Shown: positions 51,521-61,027 of the stretch, piece by piece
Numbering within the stretch: the first letter of the stretch is position 1
How the letters are laid out: every line of letters begins with the position of its first letter
NCBI RefSeq assembly: GCF_050589645.1
Contig: NZ_JBNGOQ010000001.1
Coordinates: 682,001 to 746,000, forward strand
Origin: JBNGOQ01 sp050589645
GTDB lineage: Bacteria; Bacteroidota; Bacteroidia; Flavobacteriales; Flavobacteriaceae
Direction: 5' to 3'
Length of the DNA stretch: 64,000 nt
Made by a program: the position numbers and the translations under genes
The notes under the pieces: model-generated
Databases searched by the model: none
The model's input: the letters and a program-made list of their open reading frames with translations, nothing else
Told to the model about the DNA's origin: nothing

Positions 51521-51546
51521 ATTGTTTATTGCTAATTGTTCATTGT
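51521..51546. repeat. Right inverted repeat flanking the four-helix-bundle gene
   Basis: 26 bases beginning ATTGTTTATTG; exact reverse complement of 51063-51088. The translated frame through it ('FIANCSLSIE') is repeat, not protein, so hemW starts after it. Confidence 0.85.
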
Positions 51547-51554
51547 CAATTGAA

Positions 51555-52688
51555 ATGAGTGGTATCTACATCCATATCCCCTTTTGCAAGCAGGCCTGTC
51601 ACTACTGTGATTTTCACTTCTCTACCAATATGGGAAAGAAAGAGGCCATGGTCGCCGCCTTGCTCCGGGAATTGGAATTGCGGAAGGATGAATTCAAAGA
51701 TCGGGAAGTAGCAACCATTTATTTTGGTGGGGGAACGCCCTCAGTATTGGAAACGGGCGAAATAGAGCAAATTATACAAACGGTCTACGACAACTATACG
51801 GTCCGAAATACCCCGGAGATAACTTTGGAAGCCAATCCGGACGACCTTTCAAGAGAAAAAATAAAAGCCCTGGCCGCTTCTGCAGTGAACCGTCTAAGTC
51901 TTGGGATCCAGTCCTTTTTTGATGAAGATCTTAGGTTGATGAATAGGGCACATAAGGCCGAGGAAGCCGAGGAAAGCATCAGGGAAGCTGCCAAACACTT
52001 TGAAAATATCTCTATTGACCTTATTTACGGTATTCCCCGCATGGATCTGGCACGCTGGAAACAGAATATAGCCAAGACCCTATATTTTGATATCCCCCAT
52101 ATTTCTAGTTATGCGCTTACCGTGGAACCCAAGACCGCTTTGGCCCATTTCATACAAAAAGGAGTAGTGCCGCCCGTGGATGACGCGCTGGCACAAGAAC
52201 ATTTTATGGAATTGACAACGATTCTGGAGGCCAATGGATATATTGCCTATGAGATTTCCAACTTTGGCAGGCCGGGTTATTTTTCAGAGAACAATACGGC
52301 CTATTGGCTGGGCAAATCCTATATGGGGATTGGCCCTTCTGCCCATTCTTTTGACGGGAAGCGCAGGGGCTGGAACATTGGCAATAACCCAAAATACCTA
52401 AAGGCCCTTGCCAATGATGTACTTCCCATGGAGGTGGAGGTACTTTCCCGTACGGATAAATACAACGAATATGTGATGACCGGTTTAAGGACTGTTTGGG
52501 GCGTTTCCCTACAACGAATCCGTACGGAATTTGGCGAAGATTACCAACACTATCTTTTACAACAGGCCGACAAACATTTGGGCGAACAGCTATTATCGCT
52601 TGAAGGTGATAGCCTGCGCGTATCCAAAAAAGGCAAATTTTTATCCGACGGAATTGCCAGTGACCTGTTTATGCTTAACTTGTCCTAA
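51555..52688 (+). CDS. hemW: HemW, radical SAM haem chaperone
   Basis: 377 aa from ATG 51555; a start at 51522 would translate the inverted repeat. The radical SAM cluster is 'PFCKQACHYCDF' (C-x3-C-x2-C), with 'TIYFGGGTPSVL' and 'RLSLGIQSF' as SAM and core motifs. HemW (the old HemN-like coproporphyrinogen oxidase group) inserts haem into respiratory enzymes and lacks HemN activity. No link to a specific partner can be read here. Confidence 0.93.
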   Translation: MSGIYIHIPFCKQACHYCDFHFSTNMGKKEAMVAALLRELELRKDEFKDREVATIYFGGGTPSVLETGEIEQIIQTVYDNYTVRNTPEITLEANPDDLSREKIKALAASAVNRLSLGIQSFFDEDLRLMNRAHKAEEAEESIREAAKHFENISIDLIYGIPRMDLARWKQNIAKTLYFDIPHISSYALTVEPKTALAHFIQKGVVPPVDDALAQEHFMELTTILEANGYIAYEISNFGRPGYFSENNTAYWLGKSYMGIGPSAHSFDGKRRGWNIGNNPKYLKALANDVLPMEVEVLSRTDKYNEYVMTGLRTVWGVSLQRIRTEFGEDYQHYLLQQADKHLGEQLLSLEGDSLRVSKKGKFLSDGIASDLFMLNLS

Positions 52689-52767
52689 ACTTGTTTCACA
52701 AATTAATCCAAGAATTGTTAGATTTAAGAGGTGAAAAGGAATCCCTACTGAAACCGGTGCCGCATAC

Positions 52768-53508
52768 ATGATTGCAAAACTAAAAAACCATCAGATAGAC
52801 CTGTCCAAACCCTTGGATATTTCCATCCCGATTCGGGGAGACGCATCCAACGTAAATGCTTGGTATATTGGCCACCCCACCATACGGCCCCATACCGGGG
52901 AAGGCTATGTGGGTAAGGTTTCTGAAGGGGGGTCCACTAATTTCAATACCATTGCTTTTAATCCACATGCCCATGGTACGCATACCGAATGCTTAGGGCA
53001 TATTACCAAGGAATTCCATTCCGTAAACTCGTATCTAAAACAGTTTTTCTTTCTTGCCGAAGTCATTACCATAGCTCCCGAAAAGTATCAGGACGATTTT
53101 GTGATATCGCGCAAACAACTGCAATACGCTTTGGGGAACAGGAAACGGGAGGCCGTGGTAATACGTACCTTGCCCAATCTACGGGATAAGTTGTCCAAAC
53201 AATATTCGCATACCAATCCACCCTATCTCTTGGAACAAACGGCCCAATTTCTGGCCGATCGAGAGGTAAAACACCTCTTGGTAGACCTTCCTTCCATAGA
53301 CAAGGAGCAAGATAAAGGGGCTTTGCTGGCGCACAGGGCGTTTTGGAACATGGAAGGCAAGCCTAGGACGGAGGCGACCGTTACAGAGTTCGTTTTTGTT
53401 CCCAACAGGGTTACGGACGGCACCTATTTTTTAAACCTACAGGTTGCACCCTTTGAAAACGATGCTAGCCCCAGTAGACCGGTCCTATATAAAATTTTGG
53501 AAAAATGA
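52768..53508 (+). CDS. Cyclase family (kynurenine formamidase-like) protein
   Basis: 246 aa. Metal site 'NPHAHGTHTECLGHITK' follows the H-x-G-T-H-x-(D/E) cyclase motif, with the general-base His further on. 'PNRVTDGTYFLNLQVAPFENDASPSRP' is the closing block. Zn-dependent hydrolase; the substrate is unknown because no tryptophan-pathway gene is near. Overlaps the DUF4260 gene by 4 bases. Confidence 0.85.
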   Translation: MIAKLKNHQIDLSKPLDISIPIRGDASNVNAWYIGHPTIRPHTGEGYVGKVSEGGSTNFNTIAFNPHAHGTHTECLGHITKEFHSVNSYLKQFFFLAEVITIAPEKYQDDFVISRKQLQYALGNRKREAVVIRTLPNLRDKLSKQYSHTNPPYLLEQTAQFLADREVKHLLVDLPSIDKEQDKGALLAHRAFWNMEGKPRTEATVTEFVFVPNRVTDGTYFLNLQVAPFENDASPSRPVLYKILEK

Positions 53509-53861
53509 ATACGCTTTTAAGAGTGGAGGAACTCCTTATGTTCGCCTTGGGAATCTATCTTTTTAGCCTATTGCCCTATGCTTGGTGGTGGTTTTTGGTA
53601 TTGTTGTTAAGCCCCGACCTTGGCATGTTGGGTTATATTTGGGGGAGTAGGGCCGGGGCGTTTACCTACAATCTTTTCCACCATAAGGGGCTGGCCTTAC
53701 TTATTTATTTGGGAGGAATCTATCTTTCCTTACCTTTATGCCAGCTGATTGGAATTGTACTTTTTTCGCATGCCTCCCTAGACAGGGCATTGGGTTACGG
53801 CTTAAAATATGAACACGGATTTAAGTACACCCATTTGGGCGAAATAGGAAACAATGGATAG
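53505..53861 (+). CDS. DUF4260 family membrane protein
   Basis: 118 aa with four helices. 'RVEELLMFALGIYLFSLL', 'LLSPDLGMLGYIWGSRAGAF' and 'SHASLDRALGYGLKYEHGFK' are the DUF4260 signature. Function unassigned. Coupled to the cyclase by a 4-base overlap and to the DUF4230 gene by 8 bases. Confidence 0.88.
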   Translation: MNTLLRVEELLMFALGIYLFSLLPYAWWWFLVLLLSPDLGMLGYIWGSRAGAFTYNLFHHKGLALLIYLGGIYLSLPLCQLIGIVLFSHASLDRALGYGLKYEHGFKYTHLGEIGNNG

Positions 53862-54477
53862 TGTAATCGAGGTCTTTTTGGGACTTATCCTAGGCGCCAT
53901 ACTCATGTACTGGATATTCTCATTGTTGCGCCAAAAAAAGAACAAAGAGCTAACGCAGCACCAGTCCGTGGTGCTGTTGGACAAAATAAAGCGCGTCTGC
54001 AAGCTTATAACGGTGGAGGGTGATTTTGCCGAGATCTACCACTATGAAAATACCCGGGAACGCTTTATGAGCCTGGTGAGCAGTAAAAAGAAAGCCTTAA
54101 TGATCATCAATGCCAAGGCGCACATCGGTTATGACCTAAAAAAAGTGCAAATGCACGCCGATAAGGCCAACAAAACGATCGTACTGACCAATTTTCCGCA
54201 ACCCGAGGTCCTGTCCATAGAACCTGACCTACAGTTTTATGATATCAAAAATGGCCTTTTTAATTCGTTCTCACCGGAGGATCTTACCACCTTGAACGTA
54301 GAGGCCAAACAACACATAAAAGAGAAGATTCCAGAGAGCGGCCTTATGGATACCGCCAAGCGGGAAGCGCTGGAAGCGGTGCTGCTCATTGAGAATATCG
54401 TGGAGACCATTGGTTGGACGCTTGACTACACCGCCTTGGAGATCAATATCACGGAAAAACAACAATTGGAAAAATAA
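53854..54477 (+). CDS. DUF4230 family protein
   Basis: 207 aa. One N-terminal helix ('FLGLILGAILMYWIFSLL') then a basic, mixed alpha/beta domain with 'KRVCKLITVEGDFAEIYHYEN' and 'VLTNFPQPEVLSIEPDLQFYDIKNG'. Family of unknown function, mostly in Bacteroidota. Overlaps DUF4260 by 8 bases. Confidence 0.85.
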   Translation: MDSVIEVFLGLILGAILMYWIFSLLRQKKNKELTQHQSVVLLDKIKRVCKLITVEGDFAEIYHYENTRERFMSLVSSKKKALMIINAKAHIGYDLKKVQMHADKANKTIVLTNFPQPEVLSIEPDLQFYDIKNGLFNSFSPEDLTTLNVEAKQHIKEKIPESGLMDTAKREALEAVLLIENIVETIGWTLDYTALEINITEKQQLEK

Positions 54478-54487
54478 ACCATACCCT

Positions 54488-54883
54488 ATGAAAAGAGCAA
54501 TTTGCATCACCCTAATGTTAACCTTTGCCATATGCAGTTATGGCCAAACCGAAAACAAGATGAAAGATTTTGATCCTGCCTTTGCCCATACCGTGTATTT
54601 CTGGTTGAAGCAGCCCGATAACCAAGCCGACCGACAAAAATTCGAGGCTTCATTACAACGCTTTTTGGATAATTCAAAATACGCCAAGACCAACTTCATT
54701 GGAACCCCGCCCAAGGCAAGTAGGGATGTGGTTGATGGATCCTTTACCTATTCCCTGATCGTCACCTTTGCCTCTGCCCAGGCGCAGGAAGGGTATCAAA
54801 ACGAGGAAGCACACCTCAGGTTCATTGAAGAATGCAAGGACCTATGGACCAAGGTAATCGTCTACGATTCACAAGGAATATAG
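54488..54883 (+). CDS. Dabb (stress-responsive A/B barrel) domain protein
   Basis: 131 aa from ATG 54488, 10 bases after the DUF4230 stop; a frame from 54389 would overlap it. Sec signal 'ITLMLTFAICSYG' then the Dabb fold: 'FAHTVYFWLKQPDN' and 'LIVTFASAQAQEGYQNEEAHLRFIEE'. Probably periplasmic or secreted. No known substrate. Confidence 0.82.
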   Translation: MKRAICITLMLTFAICSYGQTENKMKDFDPAFAHTVYFWLKQPDNQADRQKFEASLQRFLDNSKYAKTNFIGTPPKASRDVVDGSFTYSLIVTFASAQAQEGYQNEEAHLRFIEECKDLWTKVIVYDSQGI

Positions 54884-54983
54884 GAAAGGAACCGCTTAGT
54901 CGGGACCGCCTTTAGGGTTTATAGCAGGTTTACCCAAGCGGTAAGAGCATGACAGATTGTAGGACAAAAATTAGCTTTGGCGA

Positions 54984-55343
54984 ATGAACATAGAAGAATT
55001 CAGACTTTATTGCATAGCTAAAAAGGGGGTTACCGAAGAATTCCCCTTTGATGCACAGACCTTGGTCTTCAAGGTAATGGGGAAGATGTTTGCCCTGGCT
55101 CCCCTGGAACGCATTCCTTCGCAAGTGAACCTGAAATGCGATCCCGAACGGGCCATTGAACTGCGGGAGATCCATGATGGGATTATTATCCCGGGCTATC
55201 ATATGAGCAAAGTGCACTGGAATACCTTGTATTTGGAAAACCTTCCGCCTCTGCTTATTCGAGAGCTGATCGATCATTCCTATGACCTCATCGTTGCCAA
55301 GTTCACAAAAAAATTAAAGGCGGAATTTGATGCGCTGGACTAG
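54984..55343 (+). CDS. MmcQ/YjbR family protein
   Basis: 119 aa. 'MNIEEFRLYCIAKKGVTEEFPFDAQTLVFKVMGKMFAL' and 'NLKCDPERAIELRE' with 'GYHMSKVHWNTLYL' are the YjbR/CyaY-like fold blocks. Annotated as DNA-binding in other genomes; function not proven. Cytosolic. Confidence 0.88.
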   Translation: MNIEEFRLYCIAKKGVTEEFPFDAQTLVFKVMGKMFALAPLERIPSQVNLKCDPERAIELREIHDGIIIPGYHMSKVHWNTLYLENLPPLLIRELIDHSYDLIVAKFTKKLKAEFDALD

Positions 55344-55393
55344 GTTCGGATTCCATATCTTTATGCCCGCCGTTACACTTTGGAGGTCCCCAA

Positions 55394-57166
55394 ATGGAAG
55401 AACTAAAATCGTTTTATAACCGTCAAATACAATCCCATCAGGAAGAGTGGTCCCGGGTAAAGCGACAGCTATACGGTTCCAGCATGCTGCGGCTAGCCAT
55501 TTTTTTGGCGGCGGTTTTTGGGCTTTACCTGCTGTATGGGAATGCCAAAGGCACCTTGGCCGTATTGCTACTGACTTTGGTGTTGTTCATCTTTTTAGTT
55601 TCCAGGCATACCGATTTGCAGTACAAACGGGATAAGTTGGCGAAACTGATCCATATTAACCAAAAGGAGATAAAGGTACTGCATCGAAATTTCCATCATC
55701 TTCCCGACGGGATTGGTTTCCAGGATCCCTCGCATGCCTACAGTCAAGATATTGACCTGTTCGGGAAGGGTTCGTTCTATCAATACTGCAATAGAACTGC
55801 TTTAGGCGAAGGAAGTCAACTGCTGGCCCAAATGCTCACGGCCAATACCATAGACCATATACCCGAAAAACAGGAAGCGATAAAGGAATTGGCCGGGATG
55901 CCGCAATGGCGTCAGGACTTCTTGGCCACGGCGGTCTTGGCCAAAGTGGAAACACCTACAACGTCCATTGTTAAATGGATTAAGGATTACAGACCTTTTA
56001 TGCCCAGAATGATGCGTTGGTTGCCAACGTTGTTCTCCCTGGGCTCCCTAGCTGTGGTGTCCTTGTATTTTCTGGATGTGGTACCCGAGTCGGTCCTCAT
56101 CTATTGGGGTGTTGCAGGTTTCATCATCACAGGCATATACAGCAAAAAGATTAGCAGGCTAACGGCTCATACGTCCAAGATTCAAAGCACTTTTCTTCAG
56201 TACAAGAAGCTATTACGTTTGGTGGAGGACACCGAATTTAAGGCGAGCAGGTTACAGGAAGAAAAAGAAAACGTAATGTCACAGGGTAAAGAGACCTCGG
56301 CAGTGCTTCATGAGTTTTCAAGACTGCTCGGTGGCCTGGATCAAAACAACAACATTTTTTACCTTGTTTTGGGCAATGGGTTTTTTTTGAGGAGCCTTTA
56401 CCATTGCTATCGCATTGAACAATGGATCGATCGGTATGGGGCAAATGTAGAAAAGTGGTTCCATACCATGGCCTTCTTTGATGCCTATGGTAGCTTAGGC
56501 AATTTTGGGTTTAACCATCCGGATTATACCTATCCGAATATAAGAACCACCAATACGGTCTTAAAAGCCGAGAAGGCAACCCATCCCTTATTGGATCCTT
56601 CCAAAAGTGTGGCAAGTGATTTTGAAATACAAGCCGAACAGTTCTTTATTGTCACCGGAGCCAACATGGCAGGGAAAAGCACCTTCTTACGGACGGTTTC
56701 CTTGCAGATTGTCATGGCCAATATGGGGCTGCCGGTCTGCGCCAAGGCCCTGGAATATTCTCCGATTAAACTGATTACCAGCATGCGAACATCGGACTCC
56801 CTTACCGATGACACCTCCTATTTCTTTTCGGAGCTGAAGCGCTTAAAGTATATTGTGGACAACATAAAAGAAGACCGGTATTTTATAGTCTTGGATGAGA
56901 TTTTGAAGGGCACCAACAGTACGGACAAGGCCATCGGGTCCCGTAAGTTTGTCGAAAAACTGGTGGCTTCCCGATCCACCGGAATTATTGCTACACATGA
57001 TTTGAGCCTATGCGAGGTGGCCGAAAAAATGCCACAGGTAGAAAATTATTATTTCGATGCGGAGATCAAGGACAACGAATTGTATTTTGATTACACATTG
57101 AAAAAAGGAATTTGCAAAAATATGAACGCTTCCTTTCTGTTAAAGAAGATGGAAATCGTGGAGTAG
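55394..57166 (+). CDS. Membrane-anchored MutS-like ATPase
   Basis: 590 aa. Residues 1-90 hold two membrane segments ('LRLAIFLAAVFGLYLLYG' and 'LAVLLLTLVLFIFLVS'), and another pair lies near 200-240. A helical lever region follows, then the MutS-type ATPase: Walker A 'TGANMAGKSTFLRTVSL', 'SMRTSDSLTDDTSYFFSELKRL', Walker B 'YFIVLDEILKGTNSTDKA' and 'IIATHDLSL'. The mismatch-binding domain I and the connector are missing, so this is not the repair protein MutS. Role unknown. Confidence 0.88.
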   Translation: MEELKSFYNRQIQSHQEEWSRVKRQLYGSSMLRLAIFLAAVFGLYLLYGNAKGTLAVLLLTLVLFIFLVSRHTDLQYKRDKLAKLIHINQKEIKVLHRNFHHLPDGIGFQDPSHAYSQDIDLFGKGSFYQYCNRTALGEGSQLLAQMLTANTIDHIPEKQEAIKELAGMPQWRQDFLATAVLAKVETPTTSIVKWIKDYRPFMPRMMRWLPTLFSLGSLAVVSLYFLDVVPESVLIYWGVAGFIITGIYSKKISRLTAHTSKIQSTFLQYKKLLRLVEDTEFKASRLQEEKENVMSQGKETSAVLHEFSRLLGGLDQNNNIFYLVLGNGFFLRSLYHCYRIEQWIDRYGANVEKWFHTMAFFDAYGSLGNFGFNHPDYTYPNIRTTNTVLKAEKATHPLLDPSKSVASDFEIQAEQFFIVTGANMAGKSTFLRTVSLQIVMANMGLPVCAKALEYSPIKLITSMRTSDSLTDDTSYFFSELKRLKYIVDNIKEDRYFIVLDEILKGTNSTDKAIGSRKFVEKLVASRSTGIIATHDLSLCEVAEKMPQVENYYFDAEIKDNELYFDYTLKKGICKNMNASFLLKKMEIVE

Positions 57167-57216
57167 GGAAAGAAAAGGGATACCCGACTGTTGCATCTTT
57201 CACCCAAAAGAAGGAT

Positions 57217-58218
57217 ATGGATTCACTGACACAAATTGTATTGGGCGCTGCCGTGGGCGAAGCCGTGCTGGGAAAGAAAGTGGGAAACAAAGCGATGCTT
57301 TATGGCGCAGTGGCGGGTACCATTCCCGACCTGGACGTACTGGTACGCTACGTCGCGGATACCGTGACCACTATTGAACTGCACCGAGGGTTCAGTCATT
57401 CCATACTTTTTAGCGTATTGGCCGCACCCATCCTGGGGTGGCTGATATGGAAAGTGGAGCGAAAATCTGAGGCGAGTTGGCAAGATTGGTCCCGACTCAT
57501 GTTCTGGGGCCTGTTTACCCATCCCTTGCTGGACACATTTACCACCTGGGGTACCCAACTCTTCTGGCCGTTTGATCTGCGACTGGCCTTTCAAAATATT
57601 TTTGTAATCGACCCGCTGTATACCGTACCGTTTTTACTGTTTCTGTTATTGGCCATGAGCAGGAAACGCACAGACCCCAAAAGGAGTAGATGGAATGCCA
57701 TGGGGCTCTGGGTAAGCAGCTCCTATTTGTTGCTGACCTTGATCCTAAAGGGCATTACCTATATGAAATTCACGGAAAGTTTGGAGGCGCAGCAGATTCC
57801 GTACATCGCTATCGCCACTAGGCCCACGCCATTAAATTCGCTTTTGTGGACGGCTAATGTTGAGACGAAAGATGCTTATCTCATTGGGGATTATTCCCTG
57901 TTCGATTCCCAACCGATACAGTTTAGGAGCTACCCTAAAAATCACCAACTCCTTGGTGAATTGCAAAAACAGGATAAGATCCAACGCATGATCAGAATTG
58001 CGGAAGGGTGGTTTACCATTTCCGAGAGGCAGAACCAGTTGTACTTTAACGATCTTCGTTTTGGATTACTCAGTTTGGATACCGATGAGACCCAATTTGT
58101 TTTCAGCTATAAAGTAATACCCGAATCTGAAGGGATCCGAATAGAAGAGACCGAAAAGTACGATACCGATGCACAGCGATTGCTAGGGGGACTTTGGCAC
58201 CGGATATGGGGCAACTGA
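57217..58218 (+). CDS. Membrane-bound metal-dependent hydrolase (YdjM/DUF457 family)
   Basis: 333 aa from ATG 57217; the earlier frame start at 57112 lies within the mutS-like gene. The N-terminal 'MDSLTQIVLGAAVGEAVLG' and 'GTIPDLDVLVRY' with 'LHRGFSHSILFSV' and 'WGLFTHPLLDTFTTWGTQLFWPF' are the YdjM Asp/His motifs. About five helices, then a soluble tail. Substrate unknown. Confidence 0.88.
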   Translation: MDSLTQIVLGAAVGEAVLGKKVGNKAMLYGAVAGTIPDLDVLVRYVADTVTTIELHRGFSHSILFSVLAAPILGWLIWKVERKSEASWQDWSRLMFWGLFTHPLLDTFTTWGTQLFWPFDLRLAFQNIFVIDPLYTVPFLLFLLLAMSRKRTDPKRSRWNAMGLWVSSSYLLLTLILKGITYMKFTESLEAQQIPYIAIATRPTPLNSLLWTANVETKDAYLIGDYSLFDSQPIQFRSYPKNHQLLGELQKQDKIQRMIRIAEGWFTISERQNQLYFNDLRFGLLSLDTDETQFVFSYKVIPESEGIRIEETEKYDTDAQRLLGGLWHRIWGN

Positions 58219-58414
58219 AAATCCAGGAACGGTAATATAAACGGCCTGCAAACTGGGGTTTAAGTCAAGGATCGAAGGATATATTTGGCAAAAGTCCTTT
58301 TCATGGACGATAGAAAACTTCCATTCGCCTACACTTTTTTTCCATTCAACGACACTTCCCGATGATTTTCAGCGATAATGAGGTACTTTGTCCCTTACCC
58401 TAACTAAAACCGTT

Positions 58415-58816
58415 ATGAATATCCTGTTTATAGAAGACGATGCGATAGAGACCATGAAATTGCAGCGTACCGTGGGAAAACTTTCCGTGAAACACCATAT
58501 CACGGAGGCTAAAAATGGAGAGGAGGCCATGCAAAAACTCCGTTCTGCCAATGCTCTGCCAGACATTATCCTCTTGGACCTGAACATGCCGAGAATGAGT
58601 GGAATTGAATTTTTGAAAATCCTGAAGGAAGATGCAACATTAAAATACCTGCCGACCATTATCCTGACCACCTCGGAGAACAGGGCCGATCTGCTGGAAT
58701 GCTATCGTATTGGCATAGCGGGCTATGTGATCAAACCGCTCAAATACGAGGATTATGAGGAGAAGCTCAGCACGGTTCTTGGGTATTGGGACATCAACGA
58801 ATTGGTAAAAGCCTAA
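58415..58816 (+). CDS. Single-domain response regulator
   Basis: 133 aa from ATG 58415, a receiver domain alone. Acidic pocket 'FIEDD', phospho-acceptor D55 ('IILLDLNMPRMSG') and Lys in 'GYVIKPLKYED'. Without an output domain it likely relays phosphate or acts by protein contact. 74 bases ahead of the H-NOX gene. A TACTTTG box near 58384 may be its promoter. Confidence 0.9.
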   Translation: MNILFIEDDAIETMKLQRTVGKLSVKHHITEAKNGEEAMQKLRSANALPDIILLDLNMPRMSGIEFLKILKEDATLKYLPTIILTTSENRADLLECYRIGIAGYVIKPLKYEDYEEKLSTVLGYWDINELVKA

Positions 58817-58890
58817 CAAAAAGTGGGCTTTCACAACAATAGTTTTCAATAACGTACTAATTTTCCTACTTTGCATCCCAAATCCCAACT

Positions 58891-59433
58891 ATGAAAGGAA
58901 TTGTTTTTACGGAGTTTATGGAAATGGTCGAATCCAAATTTGGATTAGAGACGGCAGACACCATTATTGAGCTTTCCGACCTTCCCTCCCAGGGTATCTA
59001 TACCTCAGTAGGCACCTATGATTTCAATGAAATGCTAAGCCTGATCACCAATTTGAGCAAGGAGATAAAACTTCCTGTGGATGAACTGATCTATACCTTT
59101 GGACTCTATCTTTTTACCAGTTTGGGAAAAGCGCATCCTGAAGTCATCCAAAGTTATAATTCGCCTTTGGGATTGTTATACTCCATAGAAGACCATATCC
59201 ATGTACATGTAAAAAAACTCTATCCGGATGCGGAATTGCCCACCTTTAAGATTTTGGAAAAGACAGATAGTTCCATATCCCTGATTTATTCCTCTTCCCG
59301 TGGCCTGTACCGGCTGGCACACGGTCTTATGCAAAAAGCTTTTGAACATTTTAACGGTAGTGCCACCATTGCATACGAATTGCTAAAGGAAGATGGCACG
59401 GAAGTAAAATTTGACATCGTTCAAAATGGATAG
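58891..59433 (+). CDS. H-NOX haem nitric oxide/oxygen-binding protein
   Basis: 180 aa, the full HNOB fold. Proximal haem ligand H104 in 'HIHVHVKKLYPDAELP', and the haem-propionate motif Y-x-S-x-R at Y133, S135 and R137 ('YSSSRG'). Binds NO (and O2 in some) and controls a partner kinase. It overlaps the PAS kinase by 8 bases, so they are made together. A -7-like TACTTTGC lies near 58872. Confidence 0.95.
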   Translation: MKGIVFTEFMEMVESKFGLETADTIIELSDLPSQGIYTSVGTYDFNEMLSLITNLSKEIKLPVDELIYTFGLYLFTSLGKAHPEVIQSYNSPLGLLYSIEDHIHVHVKKLYPDAELPTFKILEKTDSSISLIYSSSRGLYRLAHGLMQKAFEHFNGSATIAYELLKEDGTEVKFDIVQNG

Positions 59434-61027
59434 CAAGGAGGTCATATTGCTCAGGAAAGCGCTGGAAAGACAAAAACAGGCGCGGATCCAGGCCGAAAAA
59501 ATATTGGAGGCCAAGTCCAAGGAACTCTATGATGCCACCCGCCATCTAAAAGAGGCGAACAGCAAGTTGGAAAATTTGCTCAGTGAAAAGACCTCCGAAC
59601 TCGATGGGGTCTTTATCAACATTATAGATCCCTATGTGGTTATGGACCTACTGTTCAATGTGATCAATATGAACAGCTCGGCCAAGGAGTTTTTGGGGTA
59701 CGATCACAATGTAGAGGCGGTTAATCTGGCAAATTTGGTGCACCCGGATTATGTGCAGTACACTAAGGAATCCATGCAATCACTGCTTGAGGTGGGCACA
59801 CTGAAAAACTATCGCGCCAAAATTATGGTCAAGGACGGTTCGCGCAAATATGTTCAAATCAACAGCAGCCTGATATACGGTAAGGGTGGCAAACCCATTG
59901 CCGCCCAAGGGATTATTCGGGACATTACCCAAGAAACCGAAATAAAACAATTGCTAAACGAGCAACGAAAGGAACTGGATATTATCGTACAGAACTCTCC
60001 TTTAGGCATTGTCCTGACCGATAAGGGCAAGATTATAAAGACCAACCGTACCTTCATTGAACTCTTGGGCTATTCCGAAGCGGAATTGAAACAATGCCAC
60101 GTAAGGGACATTTCCTCCCCAGAGGATGTACAAGCCTCCAAGGAATTGATGGAACGGATGAACAAAGGTGAAATAGACAATTTTTCCCTGATCAAGAAAT
60201 ACATCAAAAAAGATGGCTCACAGCTCTTGGCAAAGACTTCGGTGAATGCCTTTAAGAATATGGAAGGAGAAGTGGTGTACCAAGTGGCCCTAATAGAAGA
60301 CATCACCGAACAACGGAATTTGGAGCTGCAAAAGGAAAGGTTGCTCAAGGAATTGGAAGCGAGTAACCAAGGACTGCAAGAGTATGCACATATCGTGTCC
60401 CACGACCTGAAATCACCGCTGCGGAGCGTTAGTGCCCTGGCCACCTGGTTGCAGGAGGATTATAAGGAAGTGTTGGATGATAACGGCTTGTACAACTTGC
60501 AAATGATGCAGGAAAAAATAGAAGGAATGGACAAGCTTATAGACGGCATTCTAAAATACTCCAGTATCAAGAGCGAGACCTTGGAGAGCAGTTGTGTGGA
60601 CCTCAACCGGATTGTACAACATATACGTGAAATTATTTTTATTCCCGAACATGTCAGCGTCGTGATCATGAATACCTTACCGACCATTAAGGCCGATCCC
60701 ACCCAAATGCAGCAATTGTTCCAAAATCTCATCGGCAACGCGGTAATGCACATAGATAAACCCGAGGGACTGGTGGAGGTAAGTAGTTCGGAGACGGACA
60801 CCCATTGGGAATTCTGTGTCAAGGATAACGGTATCGGCATCCCCAAGGAATACCATGGGAAGATATTTGAGATATTCCAGTCCATCGGGGCAGAAGCGCG
60901 TTCTACAGGCATAGGCCTATCTATCGTCAAGAAGATCGTAGACCTATATGAAGGAAAGGTATGGCTCTATTCGGAGAAGGGGGAAGGCAGTACATTTCAT
61001 TTTAGTTTAAAAAAACAACTTGCATGA
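59426..61027 (+). CDS. PAS-domain histidine kinase coupled to H-NOX
   Basis: 533 aa from ATG 59426. Coiled coil at 5-60, PAS 1 at about 60-175 ('YRAKIMVKDGSRKYVQINSS' and 'GIIRDITQE'), PAS 2 at about 185-300 with a PAC ('ALIEDITEQ'), then HisKA 'EYAHIVSHDLKSPLRS' (H326) and HATPase 'NLIGNAVMHI', 'DNGIGIPKEY', 'STGIGLSIVKKI'. No membrane segment. Probably inhibited or activated by the H-NOX protein. The HPt and LytTR genes follow immediately. Confidence 0.93.
   Translation: MDSKEVILLRKALERQKQARIQAEKILEAKSKELYDATRHLKEANSKLENLLSEKTSELDGVFINIIDPYVVMDLLFNVINMNSSAKEFLGYDHNVEAVNLANLVHPDYVQYTKESMQSLLEVGTLKNYRAKIMVKDGSRKYVQINSSLIYGKGGKPIAAQGIIRDITQETEIKQLLNEQRKELDIIVQNSPLGIVLTDKGKIIKTNRTFIELLGYSEAELKQCHVRDISSPEDVQASKELMERMNKGEIDNFSLIKKYIKKDGSQLLAKTSVNAFKNMEGEVVYQVALIEDITEQRNLELQKERLLKELEASNQGLQEYAHIVSHDLKSPLRSVSALATWLQEDYKEVLDDNGLYNLQMMQEKIEGMDKLIDGILKYSSIKSETLESSCVDLNRIVQHIREIIFIPEHVSVVIMNTLPTIKADPTQMQQLFQNLIGNAVMHIDKPEGLVEVSSSETDTHWEFCVKDNGIGIPKEYHGKIFEIFQSIGAEARSTGIGLSIVKKIVDLYEGKVWLYSEKGEGSTFHFSLKKQLA

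Noticed and set aside
54900..54983. tRNA-like stretch before the MmcQ gene
   Set aside because: Contains a 'CCCAAGCGGTAAGAGCATGAC' look but no acceptor stem, D-loop or T-loop can be folded.
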